From the NCBI GenBank assembly GCA_038501785.1, contig JBAMJR010000350.1, positions 1,349,501 through 1,413,500 on the forward strand: a stretch of DNA of 64,000 bases, in the 5' to 3' direction. The stretch comes from Myoxocephalus aenaeus. Taxonomy: Eukaryota; Chordata; Actinopteri; Perciformes; Cottidae. Shown here one piece after another: positions 9,152 through 20,835 of the stretch (its first letter is position 1; every line of letters starts with the position of its first letter). The notes under the pieces were generated by a model that made no database searches, was not told where the DNA came from, and was given only the letters and a program-made list of their open reading frames with translations. The translations under genes were made by a program, and so were the position numbers.

Positions 9152-11243
9152 CTAGAGGCAGCAGGCAATAGAGAGACGGGAGAGGGAGACAGAAGGAAGG
9201 CTACATTAAACACTCGAAAGTTACTAAAAAAGTAGGGGAGGGTTACATAAGCGGTGATGAGAACAATAATTCAAGGTACCTCCACGTCAGAGCAAAATGA
9301 CATGCACAGTTTGGAGCTCTTAACAGCAAGCCACTGTTAGAATAGCCGTTGAAGTTATCTCATAATCTGTCAGGTCAAAACTCCCTTCAGGATATGTCCT
9401 TCACGGAATTTTCCAAAGTAATATTCAAACTTTACTTTCTGGTGAGTCATAACTCCAGTGCCAGTACTACTTCAGCGTTACACACTGTGGGAGAGTCTTA
9501 CGCAGATTTAATACGCAATGTTCAAGATTTCATAGAAGCACAAACATCACGTCAAGAATAAGGGCCACTTAAAGGTACACAACACGCTTTATACCCCTAC
9601 AACAAGTTCTGGTTGTCTTTGGCTCGGCTTCTTCTCATTGCCGTCTTGGTATCCAGTAGGACGAGAGACTACGTCCTGCTTTAATCCAGGTTCTTATGAA
9701 CGACAGTGGATCAAATTTGCCCCTTTAGGTCCACAAACACAAGTGTTTGCTCTCTTCGTTGCAGACAAAATTATTTCTCGCACTCACTATTCATATTTGT
9801 GAATATATGTTTTCAATTTGAAAATACAGTGGCTACTGCTATAGCCTAAGCTTTTAAAATATATTTAAATAAAAGAAAGATGTGGGGCTACATAAATAAA
9901 TAGGTTTTGACTGAAACGTACCTCCAGAAATCTTTATGCTTCAACTCGTCAAAAAAACAATTGCAGCTTTTTGTTATTTAGTAACAACGAAGCTATTTTA
10001 TGATAAAAACGGCTCTGATCTGAGGTATTTTAACTAAAACTAATTAATTTGTAGATACTTTGAATTGCTGTTCTCACTTGACGCATCATAATTGAACAAT
10101 AATGCATGATTATCATCATTCCGACTGGCCACGTTGTAATTTTGACGTTAAAATGCATTTATAGGTGTCAAAATACAATAATGGATAACCAAGCAAAATC
10201 TTGGAACAGTAAACATGTCATAAATCAGTTTGCCCTCCTCTTCTCTTATTTCCACACCATCTGACTGAAATGGAAGGAGTCTCTGACTCTCTGTCTGTCT
10301 GTATGCATCCATTTTCTGGACAACCTTTCATCCGATCGACTTCACACTACAGAGTGTGAGCTCTTGAGATCGATGGGAGCTATTTATTAGCAGTGGGCTA
10401 TGTGCATAGTGTAATGTATTGAAAGGAGGACTTTCTATCAACTGTCACAAAACGGCATCCTGGGTACAGCTCGCTCTCCGTCAATGTTCGTGTGAGCTTC
10501 TGCACCCAAATGACGCGTAGACACTCTGGCATTGCACCAGTATCACGTGATGCTCAGGAGGACCCGAGGGAGCACAAAGTCAAGTTGGATGAGAGGTTCT
10601 CGAGAGGCCGAGCAATACAAATTCCCCGAGGTCAGAGTTTTTCTGTGGATAACGTGGTAATGTTGCCAATTTGTGAGTTAATGCGAAGGTATCGCAGTCC
10701 TTATCTGTCCCATCCTTATCTGCAAAGGAAAATGTTTGCCTTTTCATTTCAGTCACGGGGGAAATGTCAGGGAAGTCGTTGGGGCAACACACAAAACGGT
10801 GAATAAATACTGAGGGGATGAGCAGAAAATAGCAATTTCCATTGTAATTCAATGGCTTGTCTACTCCCTGAAAAATCAATACACAGATAAGAAGCCGGGA
10901 AAACCCTGTGGAATAGGTTGGTTACTAAGAGCAGACGTAGTGGTACTGCCAAAGCCTTATGGAAAGAAAATATGCACTATACACTTTATACAGTTTCTTA
11001 ATATATATTCAATACATTAACATAACATACATTTCGTGTTATGTTAATATTGTGTTAAATTGGTTTTAGTCCAGCTCGAGACTTATTCTTCCTGTAATAA
11101 ACAAAGCATTGTACCGTTTCCATGACACCACATACAGTGTGTTTAGAAACCTACATGACACCAATTTTGGAAGACAATACTAGAATTTTTTTTGTCATTG
11201 CATAAAATCTTTAACAAATATTTTTTTTATCTTAGTCACTGAC
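9152..11243 (-). other. hydin: hydin intron 28 (2.1 kb)
   Basis: No recognisable exon, RNA gene or complete mobile element. The linker encoded here is shorter than in mammals, so a missed small exon is possible. Confidence 0.5.
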
Positions 11244-11362
11244 TGTAAGGGTGCGGTTGGCCTCAGTTGTTGCTCCTCCACCGCTCGCAGTTCCATTCTT
11301 ATGCTCCTCTTCCTCCACAGCTGTTCTGGCCTGCTGCACCGCATCGCTGTAACACTCCTCTG
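11244..11362 (-). CDS. hydin: hydin exon 28
   Basis: Reads EECYSDAVQQARTAVEEEEH then KNGTASGGGATTEANRTLT; aligns with NEKYEMFLNQARKNTDKEYN of the family. The donor ACA/GTCAGT is chosen because it alone gives phase 0 for exon 29 before a stop codon. Another small exon could lie in the next intron. Confidence 0.78.
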
Positions 11363-11569
11363 CTGCAAGGGAATCACGGCGCCACATCAGTGCAGGTGAG
11401 TTATATTTGTGTCAGCTAATACAACCAGAGTTACCGCCGCGCAGTATGTGTATGCCTCCGCCAACCCGTCATGTTGCAGTTTACGTCCATGTCTGTCTAT
11501 TATTAAACATATGTGTGAATTTGTCATAATTAGAAATTCATATGAATTCTTGAGTTAAAAAACGTGGTT

Positions 11570-11815
11570 TGTGAGTTCAGTGACCTTTGACCACCAAATT
11601 CGATTAACTTCATCCTTTCGTCCAGGTAAGATGTAATGAGATTCCCTCCAGGTGCTCCTACGATATCACTTTCAAGAGAATGGGACAGACATGAAGTCCC
11701 AGTGACCTTGACCTTTGACCACCAAAATGTAATCAGTTCATCCTTGAGTTCAAGTGGGCGTTTGTGCCAGATTTGAAGAAATTCCCTCCGGGTGTTCCTG
11801 AGATATCGAGTCACA
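11570..11815. repeat. Two tandem diverged copies of an interspersed repeat
   Basis: The motif CAGTGACCTTTGACCACCAAA (11578-11597 region) recurs at 11699-11728 with CCTTGACCTTTGACCACCAA. GATTCCCTCCAGGTGCTCCT recurs as AATTCCCTCCGGGTGTTCCT. The period is about 120 bp. I recognise this as a repeat common in fish genomes but cannot name the family. Confidence 0.65.
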
Positions 11816-12114
11816 AGGATTACCTACTAGGTGCTTAATTCAGTTAAAAGGGACAATAAACTGTTACACCACGGGTTTAGCACTTTTTAGTTGCTGCTGT
11901 TTACTGAGTTTGATGAGTTTCCAATAAGGGAACTTTACATTACTGACTCCACAATTGCATTTGGACATTTTGGGGTTATGTGTAAACATCCAACCAGAAA
12001 TTCCAGTTTTGGGCTAAAAGGACAAGCATAATAGTAGATACAAAAAGTATTTAATTGTAAATGTTGAGTAACAGTATGGTCCTGTCTGTGTGTATGGGAG
12101 CATGCTATGCATAC

Positions 12115-12289
12115 ACAGGTTTTGTGGCAAGTTCAGGCAGATTCTTGGGAACACTCCCTCTCCAGTCAGCGTGATGACCTGCAGTGGCAGGTAAGCCACC
12201 TGCAGCTGAAGCTGCTTCTCAAACACCTCGGGGAGGCCTGGGAGGTAGAGCACACGTAGACATTGCTCCGCACCGGGATCAATGTAACC
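12115..12289 (-). CDS. hydin: hydin exon 27
   Basis: Reads GYIDPGAEQCLRVLYLPGLP-EVFEKQLQLQVAYL and ITLTGEGVFPRICLNLPQNL. Ends after one base of a Ser codon at CTGT/GTATGC. Confidence 0.96.
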
Positions 12290-12409
12290 CTGACATACAC
12301 ACACAAAAAGGAAAAGAAAACACACAGAAAATATGCTAAATAAAACAACTAAATCCTCTGCATAATAAATGACCCTCCCACATCTGTAAGAGCCCCAAGA
12401 TGACCTCAC

Positions 12410-12592
12410 CGTAGCAGGGATGACCATGGGCCGGCCTGGGACAACTTCCTGTCCGTTCTCATTTTGCACCTCTTCCAGGGCCTCCCTCTCTCCACCTGCC
12501 TCCTCGTTTTGAGGGTGTAGGATGCTAAATTCGAAGCCCATCTTGCCAGTATTCCTCAGGGTCACCTCAGCTTCCCCTTCGTGATCAAACAG
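12410..12592 (-). CDS. hydin: hydin exon 26
   Basis: 61 residues, LFDHEGEAEVTLRNTGKMGF-EFSIL, then an acidic insert and VVPGRPMVIPAT. Matches LFDHVTEREITLTNTGKVGFEF. Phase 0 at both ends. Confidence 0.97.
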
Positions 12593-13482
12593 CTGGAAAA
12601 GAAAAAGAGGGGAGATAAACACTGCATTGCTAACTGTCAATGCTTTTATTTTCATTGGAGATAATGTGAATTAGTTTTGTGGCAAACAGAAGGTGTTGGT
12701 AAAACCACTCCACCTGGTGTCTCTTTGGTGGACTGGGTGCCCTGTAACGATGATACAGTACAGTAATGGTTTCTAGAAAAGAGCATGCATGACGTTGGCC
12801 TCCGTTTAAACCTCTTGGTTTATGGTGATAACTGTCTTAAGTTACTTTATGAGTTGTTACTGTCATATGAGCATAATGGAACTTGTATATGGGTGTTAAA
12901 TGTGAGAGTAATAAGGAAGAGTCAGAGAGAGAGGGAGACAAACTAGAAAAGTGTGACAAAAAACGTTCAACGTTGGTAACTTGTGTATGCACACGGGGCG
13001 TTGTTTCAGGACTTCCTGACTAATATGGATACATCTAATTGAGCCAGGAAAGCAACACCGGGTGTAAGAGAGAGAGAGAGAGAGAGAAAAGAAAAGAGAA
13101 AGAATAGTGCTGAACAGACAGGAAGGTCAGAGAAATGTTCTGCTGAATCGCTCATTTCAACTAAATCAGAAATCAATACGCCCTTGTTTTGAATATCAAT
13201 GATAACTGGTCCGGATGGCTTGCATACTTAAAGAGGTGCAAAAGACCAAAGTGTGAAAAACTATGCAGTGACATTCAAAGTTAATTTGATTCCCTCTCAC
13301 CAGTTTTTGTAGTGGCTAAAACCACAACGACCTTTGATTCCACTCTCAACAGTATATATTATGTCTTTATATAATGTGTATCCTAAGGACATCTACTGAA
13401 ACATAACTTTTTGATTGGTACAGCCTGTTGGGTTAACGATCTGAGAAGATTAAATCTGGGTAAAGGGGGTCTGTTTACATAC

Positions 13483-13692
13483 CTGCAGACCAAAGTCAAT
13501 ATGCGTAGAGTCAAGGCTGTAGCTGACTACCGAGGCTTCTCCTCTGAGTTGGATCTCGTAGGCCGGCCCCTCCTCGACGCGGCACTGTGCGACCACCTCT
13601 CTGCTGACATTTTCGTGGCCATAGAAAGATAAAGTGACCTGCTGCCGCTCCCCAGGTTGCAGATGTCCGTGTATCGGCAGGATATCAAACAC
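13483..13692 (-). CDS. hydin: hydin exon 25
   Basis: 70 residues, VFDILPIHGHLQPGERQQVT, then FYGHENVSREVVAQCRVEEG and SLDSTHIDFGLQ. It matches VFDILPLYGVLQPHSSHQ and FYGHANIIAQAKAQCEVEGG of HYDIN. Phase 0 at both ends. The copia element lies in the intron before it. Confidence 0.98.
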
Positions 13693-14032
13693 CTAAAGGC
13701 ACAAACAGGTGGAAATTGTTTACTGATTCTGCTGTTATTGTACGCTCATGTTCAAGGGATAATTGGGCATTTTGAGACATGCGTTTCCTCTTCCCTGCTC
13801 TTGTTAGTACTCCCCTGTTTGTTGTGTGTGTGTTACCGTTGCCATCCTTGCTGCACACCTGCAATCGGCTGAATACCTGCCATCAGTATCCTCAACCTCG
13901 TCCCCTTTGCAATACAACTCCTTCTTACCAACACTACTTTGGTAGGTGTCCCGCGTTTTGGGTCCCACTCGTAGCAGCAAGGGGCGATATATGGTGAATT
14001 GTTCCTTTAGGTTCTGGTATTTCAGAACATTT

Positions 14033-14171
14033 TGTTAAGTATTCAGTTTAGTGCGCGTGCGCAAGTTCAGTTTGGTTCTAGAGGAACAGATGTCATGTAA
14101 CCGTTATTGTTGTTGGCTTTAAGTAAAGCTTTAAACATCTACCGTTGTCACTGGACTCATTGAATTTAACA
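14033..14171 (+). repeat. 5' LTR of copia element
   Basis: 139 bp, TG...CA ends with TGTTAA/TTAACA inverted tips. It contains TGCGCGTGCGCA, close to an NRF1 palindrome. Only one difference from the reassembled 3' LTR was seen by eye. Confidence 0.95.
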
Positions 14172-14187
14172 TGGTAGCAGAGGATGG
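14172..14187 (+). promoter_or_regulatory. Primer-binding site (initiator tRNA-Met)
   Basis: TGGTAGCAGAGGATGG follows the 5' LTR with no spacer. It is complementary to the 3' end of eukaryotic initiator tRNA-Met (ending CCTCTGCTACCA), as used by Ty1-type elements. Confidence 0.88.
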
Positions 14188-15020
14188 CGGCTGGAAATTA
14201 CAAAACTCCGCCGCAGTTTGACGAGAAGAAGTCTTATGAGAGATGGAAAAATTAGGTTGAAGTTTGGCGGTTGGTGACGGACTTGGAGGAGAGGAAACAG
14301 GCCTTGGCGGTTGCTTTATCGCTGACGGGAAGAGCGAGGGATAGTGCGCTAGAAATCGCCGCAGCGGATTTGAACATCGATGGAGGAATGCTTATACTTC
14401 TCATGAAATTGGACTCTGTTTTTTTGAAAGAGGAAAAGGATCGGCAGTACGAGGCGTACACGGAGTTTGAACGGATCACGAGAGAAAATGGCGTCTCTAT
14501 GGTCGACTACATTATCGAGTTTGAGCGCCGGTACAACTGACTGCGTAAGGTCAAGATGGAGCTTCCAGATGCTGTGTTAGCTTTCAAGCTACTGGATACT
14601 GCAGAACTTAATGTTAAAGACAAACAATTGGCACTTATCGCTTGCCCAGAGCTTTCGTTTGTTAACATGAAGTCAGGTTTGAAGAGAATCTTTGGCGATA
14701 ACTCTCCACAAGAGGGAGCTAATGACCTCCGTGTGAGTGTGGGTGCTGGCGACTCTGCCTACTACACATGGTGTACAGGCAAGCGTGAAAGTAATGTCAG
14801 GTCAAGCCCACAAAACCATACAGCTGTTCAAGGGACGAATCCACTCGACAGATATGGAAGAAGGACAAGATGTGCAGTCTGCCAAAGCACATATCATTGG
14901 GCAAAGGATTGTCCTCACAACAATGAACATGCTAAATTGACAGAAGATGAGAAGGTGACATTACTCTATTATCAAAAGAATCGTCGACTGACACAGAAAT
15001 ATTCATGGTGGAGTCTCTAG
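14184..15020 (+). pseudogene. copia gag remnant
   Basis: The frame opens at ATG 14184 (MAAGNYKTPPQFDEKKSYER) and has in-frame stops at 14253 (TAG) and 14538 (TGA). It then stays open to 15020. A UBN2-like gag core is followed by a zinc knuckle CAVCQSTYHWAKDC (C-x2-C-x4-H-x4-C). The next domain lies in another frame. Confidence 0.88.
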
Positions 15021-17811
15021 GATCAGCTGTAATTGACACAGCTTGCACTAGGACTGTGTGTGGAGAAAAATGGCTTGATCATTACATGAGTGGACTAACG
15101 CAACGCGAGTTGTTGAAAATGGGGGACACAAAAAGTGTAAGAGCATTCAAGTTTGGTGATGGGAGAGTTGTTCATTCTACAAAGAAAGTAAAAATCCCAG
15201 CCATGATAGGACAGACTAGATGTCAAATTGAAACAGAAGTAGTTCCAGTAGATATCCCATTGCTTTTAAGCAAAACTTCACTGAAAAGAGCAGGTGCCGT
15301 TTTAGACATTGAAAATGACAAAGCCACAATGTTTAAACAACCTGTGCAACTTGAACTAACTTCTTCAGGACACTATTGTGTGAACATTAGAGATGAGAGT
15401 AACCCAGAAGAACATGAGCTCCAGAATGAGGATGACATTCTCACTGTGACAGAAAACATGACAACAAAAGAAAAACAGAAAGTTCTGTTTAAACTACACA
15501 AGCAATTTGGACATGCCTCTGTTGACAGGCTGAAAAAACTACTGGCCTGCTCAGGTAATGCTGAATGCACCACAATCCTTAAGGACATTGTAAAAAAACT
15601 GTGAGACATGCATTAGATATAGCAAGCCAAAGCCAAAGCCAGCGGTGGGTTTGCCCATGGCCTCAACCTACAATGAAACTGTAGCTGTGGATTTGCATGA
15701 GCTAGAGCCGGGAGTGTGGTATCTACATGCAATTGACCACTTCACACGCTTCAGTGCAGGGAGCATCGTCACCACCAAGAAACCCAGGGAGATTGTAAAG
15801 CATTTTATACATTGCTGGAAGTGTTCATGGTCCTCCAAGCAGACTGTTCAGTGACAATGGGGGAGAATTCAACAACGAAGATATGAGGGACATGGCTGAA
15901 AGCTTCAACATTGAAGTAAAAACAACTGCAGCTTACAGCCCATGGAGCAATGGGCTTTTGGAAAGGCATAATCAAACCCTCACTGAAATCCTGTTGAAAG
16001 TGAAGAGGGACAATGGATGTGACTGGAGGATGGCCATCGACTGGGCCCTGATGACAAAGAACTCCATGCACAACGTGCATGGCTACAGTCCCTACCAGCT
16101 GGTATTTGGACAGAACCCAAATCTGCCTTCAGTTCTCACTAATAAGCCGCCAGCTCTGGAAGGTACTAATAATATGAGTCCTTGGATAGCCCAGCATATC
16201 ACAACATTACATACTGCAAGAAGAGCGTTTACAGAAGCAGAGTACTCTGAAAGGATCCAAAGAGCCCTTCGTAAACAGCTGCGGACGAGTACACAATCTT
16301 CAAGTGGTCCCACCTAAGCATGTTGAATTATGTGCTAGCTATCCTGAAGAAGACATACTTATTGTGAATGATGATGCCTTCATGTCTGCCAAACACAATG
16401 AACTCAGCAACTGGAAAAATAATGTGTTTGAAGAGGTAAAAGATGAAGGCCAGAAATGCATCTCTACGAGGTGGGTGTGCACACTCAAGGAGACACCTGA
16501 TGGTGTTGCACCGAAAGCTAGATTAGTTGCAAGAGGCGTTGAAGAAAGGAACACCCAGGAACTCCCAAAAGACTTGCCTACATGTGCCTCAGGGTCTCTA
16601 AAAATGATTATGGCAGTGATATGTCAAAAGAAATGGCAGCTTAACTCTATGGACATTAAAGCAGCCTTTTTACAAGGCAAAGAGTTAACCCGAAATGTCT
16701 ATATTCGTCCCCCCCAAGAAGCTCAGAGCAAAGGAATTCTATGGAAGTTAAAAAAAGTGTGTTTTCTCTGTATTGGTACAACAGAGTGAAAGACACCATG
16801 CAACAACTGGGAGCGACTGTGTCACAAGTTGATCCAGCAGTGTTCTACTGGCTGGATGACTCCTGCAACGTGATGGGACTCCTTACTTGTCACGTGGATG
16901 ACTTCATCTGGGGAGGTTCAGAAACATTCTCCACAACAGTCATTCCTCACTTGAAAGTTGCTTTTCAAGTTGGACGTGAAGAGCACAACACCTTCAGCTC
17001 CATTGGAATGGAGGTTCACTCTTTGGAGGATGAGATACAAGTGCAACAAAGGATTTACATCAAGAATCTCCAACCCATTCCTGTGGATCCCAACAGAGCC
17101 ACACAGCGAGAGGCTCCTCTAACAGACACTGAAACTGACATGTTAAAGTCGAAGATTGGCCAAATATTGTGTGTAGCAAGGCAGAGTAGACCCGACATAA
17201 TGTGCGACATATCCATCCTATCATCAAGTACAAAGCATGCTACTGTTCAGACTCTACACTGTGCAAACAAACTTGTTAGGAAACTGAAATCAGAAGAGGT
17301 GACCTTGAGGCTTCAGCACTTGGGAAAAGATTCCTCGATGGGAAACCTTCCAGACGGAGGCACTCAAGGCGGACACCTGGTCATGCTTATGGGAGAGAAT
17401 GGACGGTTTTCACCTATATGCTGGCGTTCAAAGAGGATCAGGAGAGTTGTTCGGAGCACCTTAGCAGGAGAGACTTTGGCACTTGCAGATGGCATTGACA
17501 GTGCAGTCTTTTTGGCCACACTCTACTCCGAACTGACCACAGGTGATTGCACACGGAACAATTTGCCCATTGTCTGTGTAAAGGACAATTACTCTCTTCT
17601 TGATGCGGTCAAGTCCACCAAAAGCGTGACTGAAAAGAGACTCCGCCTCGAAATCAGCAGAATCAAGGAGCTCGTCCACTCTGGGACCATCCAGCAGATC
17701 ATGTGGTCAGCCTCCAAGGAACAGCTTGCTGACTGCTTGACTAAGAAGGGGACATCTGCACTCGTTCTGCTGAGGGCTCTCAGCGAAGGTGTCTGGCAAC
17801 TTAAAGTCTAA
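15002..17811 (+). pseudogene. copia pol remnant (PR-INT-RT-RNase H)
   Basis: Domains in order: protease with AVIDTACTRTVCG near 15035; integrase zinc region (HKQFGH and CETC, split by a frameshift at an A-run near 15600); integrase core with the three acidic residues still visible (VDLHE near 15684, SDNGGEF near 15850, LLERHN near 15960); reverse transcriptase with ARLVARG, MDIKAAFLQG and HVDDF, the last in place of the usual YVDD; RNase H ending at 17811. At least four frame breaks, near 15600, 15850, 16300 and 16750, make it non-coding as it stands. Confidence 0.9.
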
Positions 17812-17938
17812 CCGAGCTAATCACAAAAAGCCTACCCTCAAACTCTATTCATTAAAGTTGATAGTTGAAACCTATGTTTATCTGTTTAAGGTTTTAGAAA
17901 AACAAATGTTCGTTTTTTTGTGACTATGTTTTTCTTGA

Positions 17939-17952
17939 AAGAGAAAGGGGAG
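17939..17952 (+). promoter_or_regulatory. Polypurine tract before 3' LTR
   Basis: A run of purines (AAGAGAAAGGGGAG) ends two bases before the 3' LTR, the normal place for plus-strand priming. Confidence 0.8.
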
Positions 17953-18004
17953 TTTGTTAAGTATTCAGTTTAGTGCGCATGCGCAAGTTCAGTTTGGTTC
18001 TAGA

Positions 18005-19445
18005 TAGTGCTGTCATATTAGCGCGTTATTAACGGCGTTAACGCATTTTAATTTTTCAATTTTTTTTTTTACGCGAGCACCACGCTGGATGTTGCTCAAC
18101 CGGAAGCAAAACAATAGGCACGCCGTTTGGGTTTGGAAGCTAGGCTAACGTTACGGTTTGAAATGAATGAATGGTGAGCGCGATACGGCAAAATGAATGA
18201 TATTCAGTGAACTGCGAACAGGTGCGCGTGCCAGAAGGGAGCGCGAGTGAACACATTGAACACAGCAGGAGAGAACGCAACGTTAGCCAGCTAGCTAAAG
18301 CTCCGGTGGAAAATTATTAGCTTATGCCGCGTCCGGTGTGAACACGGCATAACGCTACCGTTTTTGAGGAGGTAACGTTAGATTTTGAGGTGAGGGGACT
18401 GACGAGGCAGAAAGTAAAGTGGTCCACCGTTCTATCAATAAGCTGACCTGCCAACCTGTATGCAATTTGCGTAGCGGATACGCATTTTGACGTCAAAGTA
18501 CGCTGGTAAAAATTTGTCTAAAATTAATTTTAGACTAATTGACCAGCACACATTATATGCAATGCAATATAATGCATGACGAGTATTTAATGACTTATCA
18601 ATATATAGGTTATATATCAAGGTTGGCAGGTCTGAATAAGGCTAAACTAGAAGTTAACACTAATACAAACATTATTTTTGCAGAATGAGTGTGTTAGGGG
18701 AGAAGGATGCAGCCATTGTTAAACAGCTGGATTGAAATGCAGCTGGAACTGGTCGTGGCTAAAACTGGAAGGCAAGGTCTCAATAAAAGGGCCAGAGGTG
18801 TCCTTTCATCTAGGAGATGTATTCTCCAAAATCAACAGGCAGGGATTCGCCAGATGCATTCTCTGCATCAAAGATATAAATGATGCTAACAAAGGCAGCC
18901 ATGCTCTCCCTTACCACATTGTGCCTCATATACTGTAAATGTTAGACCAGTGACAGGCTGGCATGAAATGGCTTGCATAATACTTAGTAAGGAGGCCATA
19001 ATAATTTTTGACTCATGGCTGAAGTTAAGTTTCTCCAGCTCTCCCCAGGTTGGCAAAAAATGCATCTCAAAATGCATCAGATTGATGCTTTAAAATATGG
19101 AATATTTAAATGTTTCTTACGGGGGAGCATGCCCCCGGACCCCCCTAGAGGGGTAATATCCTTCTCACCTTTTTCACCCCTGACCCGTTTTCATGCCTGG
19201 TGCACTCTATAATTTTATTTTGTAAACCCTTGTTTACCTGAAATGTGCAGTGATTTTATTTTGTACCGCCCTGTTTGGCAGTTGTTTTTCAATAAAATAA
19301 AGCAAGCCAATCCACTTTTTCATGTTGATAAGAGCATTAAAATGCAAAAAAAAAAAAAATGCGATTAATTGCGATTAATCGCGAGTTAACTATGACATAA
19401 ATGAGATTAATCGCGATTAAATATTTTAATCGCTTGACAGCACTA
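18005..19445. mobile_element. Non-autonomous hAT-like DNA transposon nested in the 3' LTR
   Basis: 1,441 bp with 11-bp terminal inverted repeats (TAGTGCTGTCA) and a perfect 8-bp target duplication GTTCTAGA, of the nTCTAGAn type known for hAT elements. Subterminal GCGATTAA/TTAATCGC repeats occur at the right end. No transposase frame is present. A short peptide near 18845-18930 (FARCILCIKDIN...GSHALPYH) could be a decayed zinc finger. Confidence 0.92.
18446..18632. mobile_element. Possible further nested palindromic element inside the hAT
   Basis: GACCTGCCAACC at 18446-18457 is mirrored by GGTTGGCAGGTC at 18621-18632, bounding 187 bp of AT-rich sequence with internal complementary stretches. 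No clean target duplication is visible, so it may instead be internal structure. Confidence 0.35.
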
Positions 19446-20009
19446 GTTCTAGAGGAACAGATGTCATGTAACCGTTATTGTTGTTGGCTTTAAGTAAAGC
19501 TTTAAACATCTACCGTTGTCACTGGACTCATTGAATTTAACACATTTCTCATTTAGAGTTTGCACGAGTGGTGTGTGCTATTGAGTTGAGCGCAAACACA
19601 ATTACTCCATTAATCAATGACTTAATCGTTCCATACTAAATGCCTTTGTTTATCCATTGTTGGTCTGACAATAATGTTATTTTTTTACAATCTATAGACC
19701 GTTTCAACGTAATTGCATTGCTAGGGAACAGCTTGGTTCCATGTTTACTTCCTGCCAGCTAATGTCATCCACATAGGCTGCAACAGGAAATAAACTGGGC
19801 CACATTTGGGCTGTTTACGTTTACGACTGTGGAATGGTCTATGCCGGGAACTCCACAATGAGGTTTATAATTCAAAAATGTGTGTGTGCATATTTTCTTC
19901 CTCCACAGCATTGCAGCAAACAGACAGAATGACTTGCCCACTAGCTGCGGGCGCTCTCCATCCCCTGACAAACTTGAAATCTTGTGGTTATATGCGAGCA
20001 CTTGCGTAC

Positions 20010-20172
20010 CTCTTTCACACCCACAGGGCCCTCTGCGCCGCTCGGTTCATCTGCACCAAGCACGGGGCTGAAAGGAGCTGAAAAGGCAGGAGAAGGCATT
20101 CTAGAGGACCTCCATCCTTCTTCTCCGGTCTCATCTGTCGGCTCCCTCTCTGCCTCCAGCATCGCTGTCTCT
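20010..20172 (-). CDS. hydin: hydin exon 24
   Basis: Reads ETAMLEAEREPTDETGEEGW then SPAFSAPFSPVLGADEPSGA-EGPVGVKE. It is the low-complexity acidic linker before the VFDILP motif; mammals have a longer, unrelated-looking linker here, so additional linker exons in the 3.3-kb upstream intron cannot be excluded. Frame and phases fit both neighbours. Confidence 0.82.
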
Positions 20173-20781
20173 CTACGAGGGCGAGAGGATAATAAAACAT
20201 CCCTGAAGTGGGTATTTATTTCCCCCCACGATGCGATAAATGAAACATTAGGGAAATCAATGGCAAGAGGCAATAATGAGAAGAGACTTGAGAAGAGGCA
20301 AGAAGATTATGTGGAAGTGAACGCCTCAGGATGTCCATGAGGTCGCAGGGTAACACATGTATTACAACAACAGTAAGTTATATAAGCATCCATTGTATAT
20401 CCAAAAAATCATTAACATATATTGTGATGCCCAAGTGGAGAAGAACAATCTTTAGCACCCACACCCCAAATAACTCTGACTCTCATTTTCTCTCTCTGTT
20501 CTACTCTCCCCTTCCCTGTGGGATCAGACTGGGTGCATCCATCAAGTTAATTAAACAGAGTGTTCTATAATTAAGAGGAATTTTAATAGGCAAGCAGCAG
20601 GAAACAGGTCAGGATAGATTGCAGTGAAGTGCTGAATAAACATGGAAGAGAATGAAAGAGATTTAGTGAGTGAAGCCATCTCAAAGCTGGGCTGCACAAC
20701 TTCTATATTAAATCACCAAACACCGGCCACGTCATTGCCATAGTGTTTGTGTATTTGTGTTTATGTGTGTCTGTGTGTGTC

Positions 20782-20784
<3 letters not shown>

Positions 20785-20833
<49 letters not shown>
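20785..20833. repeat. (TG)n microsatellite
   Basis: Pure TG run preceded by imperfect TGTGTC units; hydin intron 23. Confidence 0.95.

Positions 20834-20835
<2 letters not shown>

Larger units (their letters stand above)
14033..19542 (+). mobile_element. Ty1/copia LTR retrotransposon, broken, in hydin intron 24
   Basis: Bounded by LTRs starting TGTTAAG and ending TTAACA, and flanked by the 5-bp target duplication CATTT (14028-14032 and 19543-19547). It has an initiator-Met primer-binding site, a CCHC gag knuckle and pol in copia order: protease, integrase, reverse transcriptase, RNase H. It lies antisense to hydin. Without the hAT element inside its 3' LTR it is about 4.06 kb. Gag and pol carry stops and frameshifts, so the copy is not autonomous. 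Confidence 0.95.
17955..19542 (+). repeat. 3' LTR, split by an inserted hAT element
   Basis: The first 50 bases (17955-18004) and the last 97 (19446-19542) together restore the 5' LTR, overlapping by the 8-bp duplication GTTCTAGA. The only other difference seen is A for G in the NRF1-like palindrome (TGCGCATGCGCA). Confidence 0.95.

Noticed and set aside
8803..9235. Open frames of repeated Cys-Val or His-Thr across (TG)n runs (also near 20750, 30360, 46290, 49720, 51880, 58340)
   Set aside because: They are translations of dinucleotide repeats with no flanking homology.
19984..20340. 118-residue plus-strand open frame
   Set aside because: Antisense to hydin exon 24; no homology to a known family.
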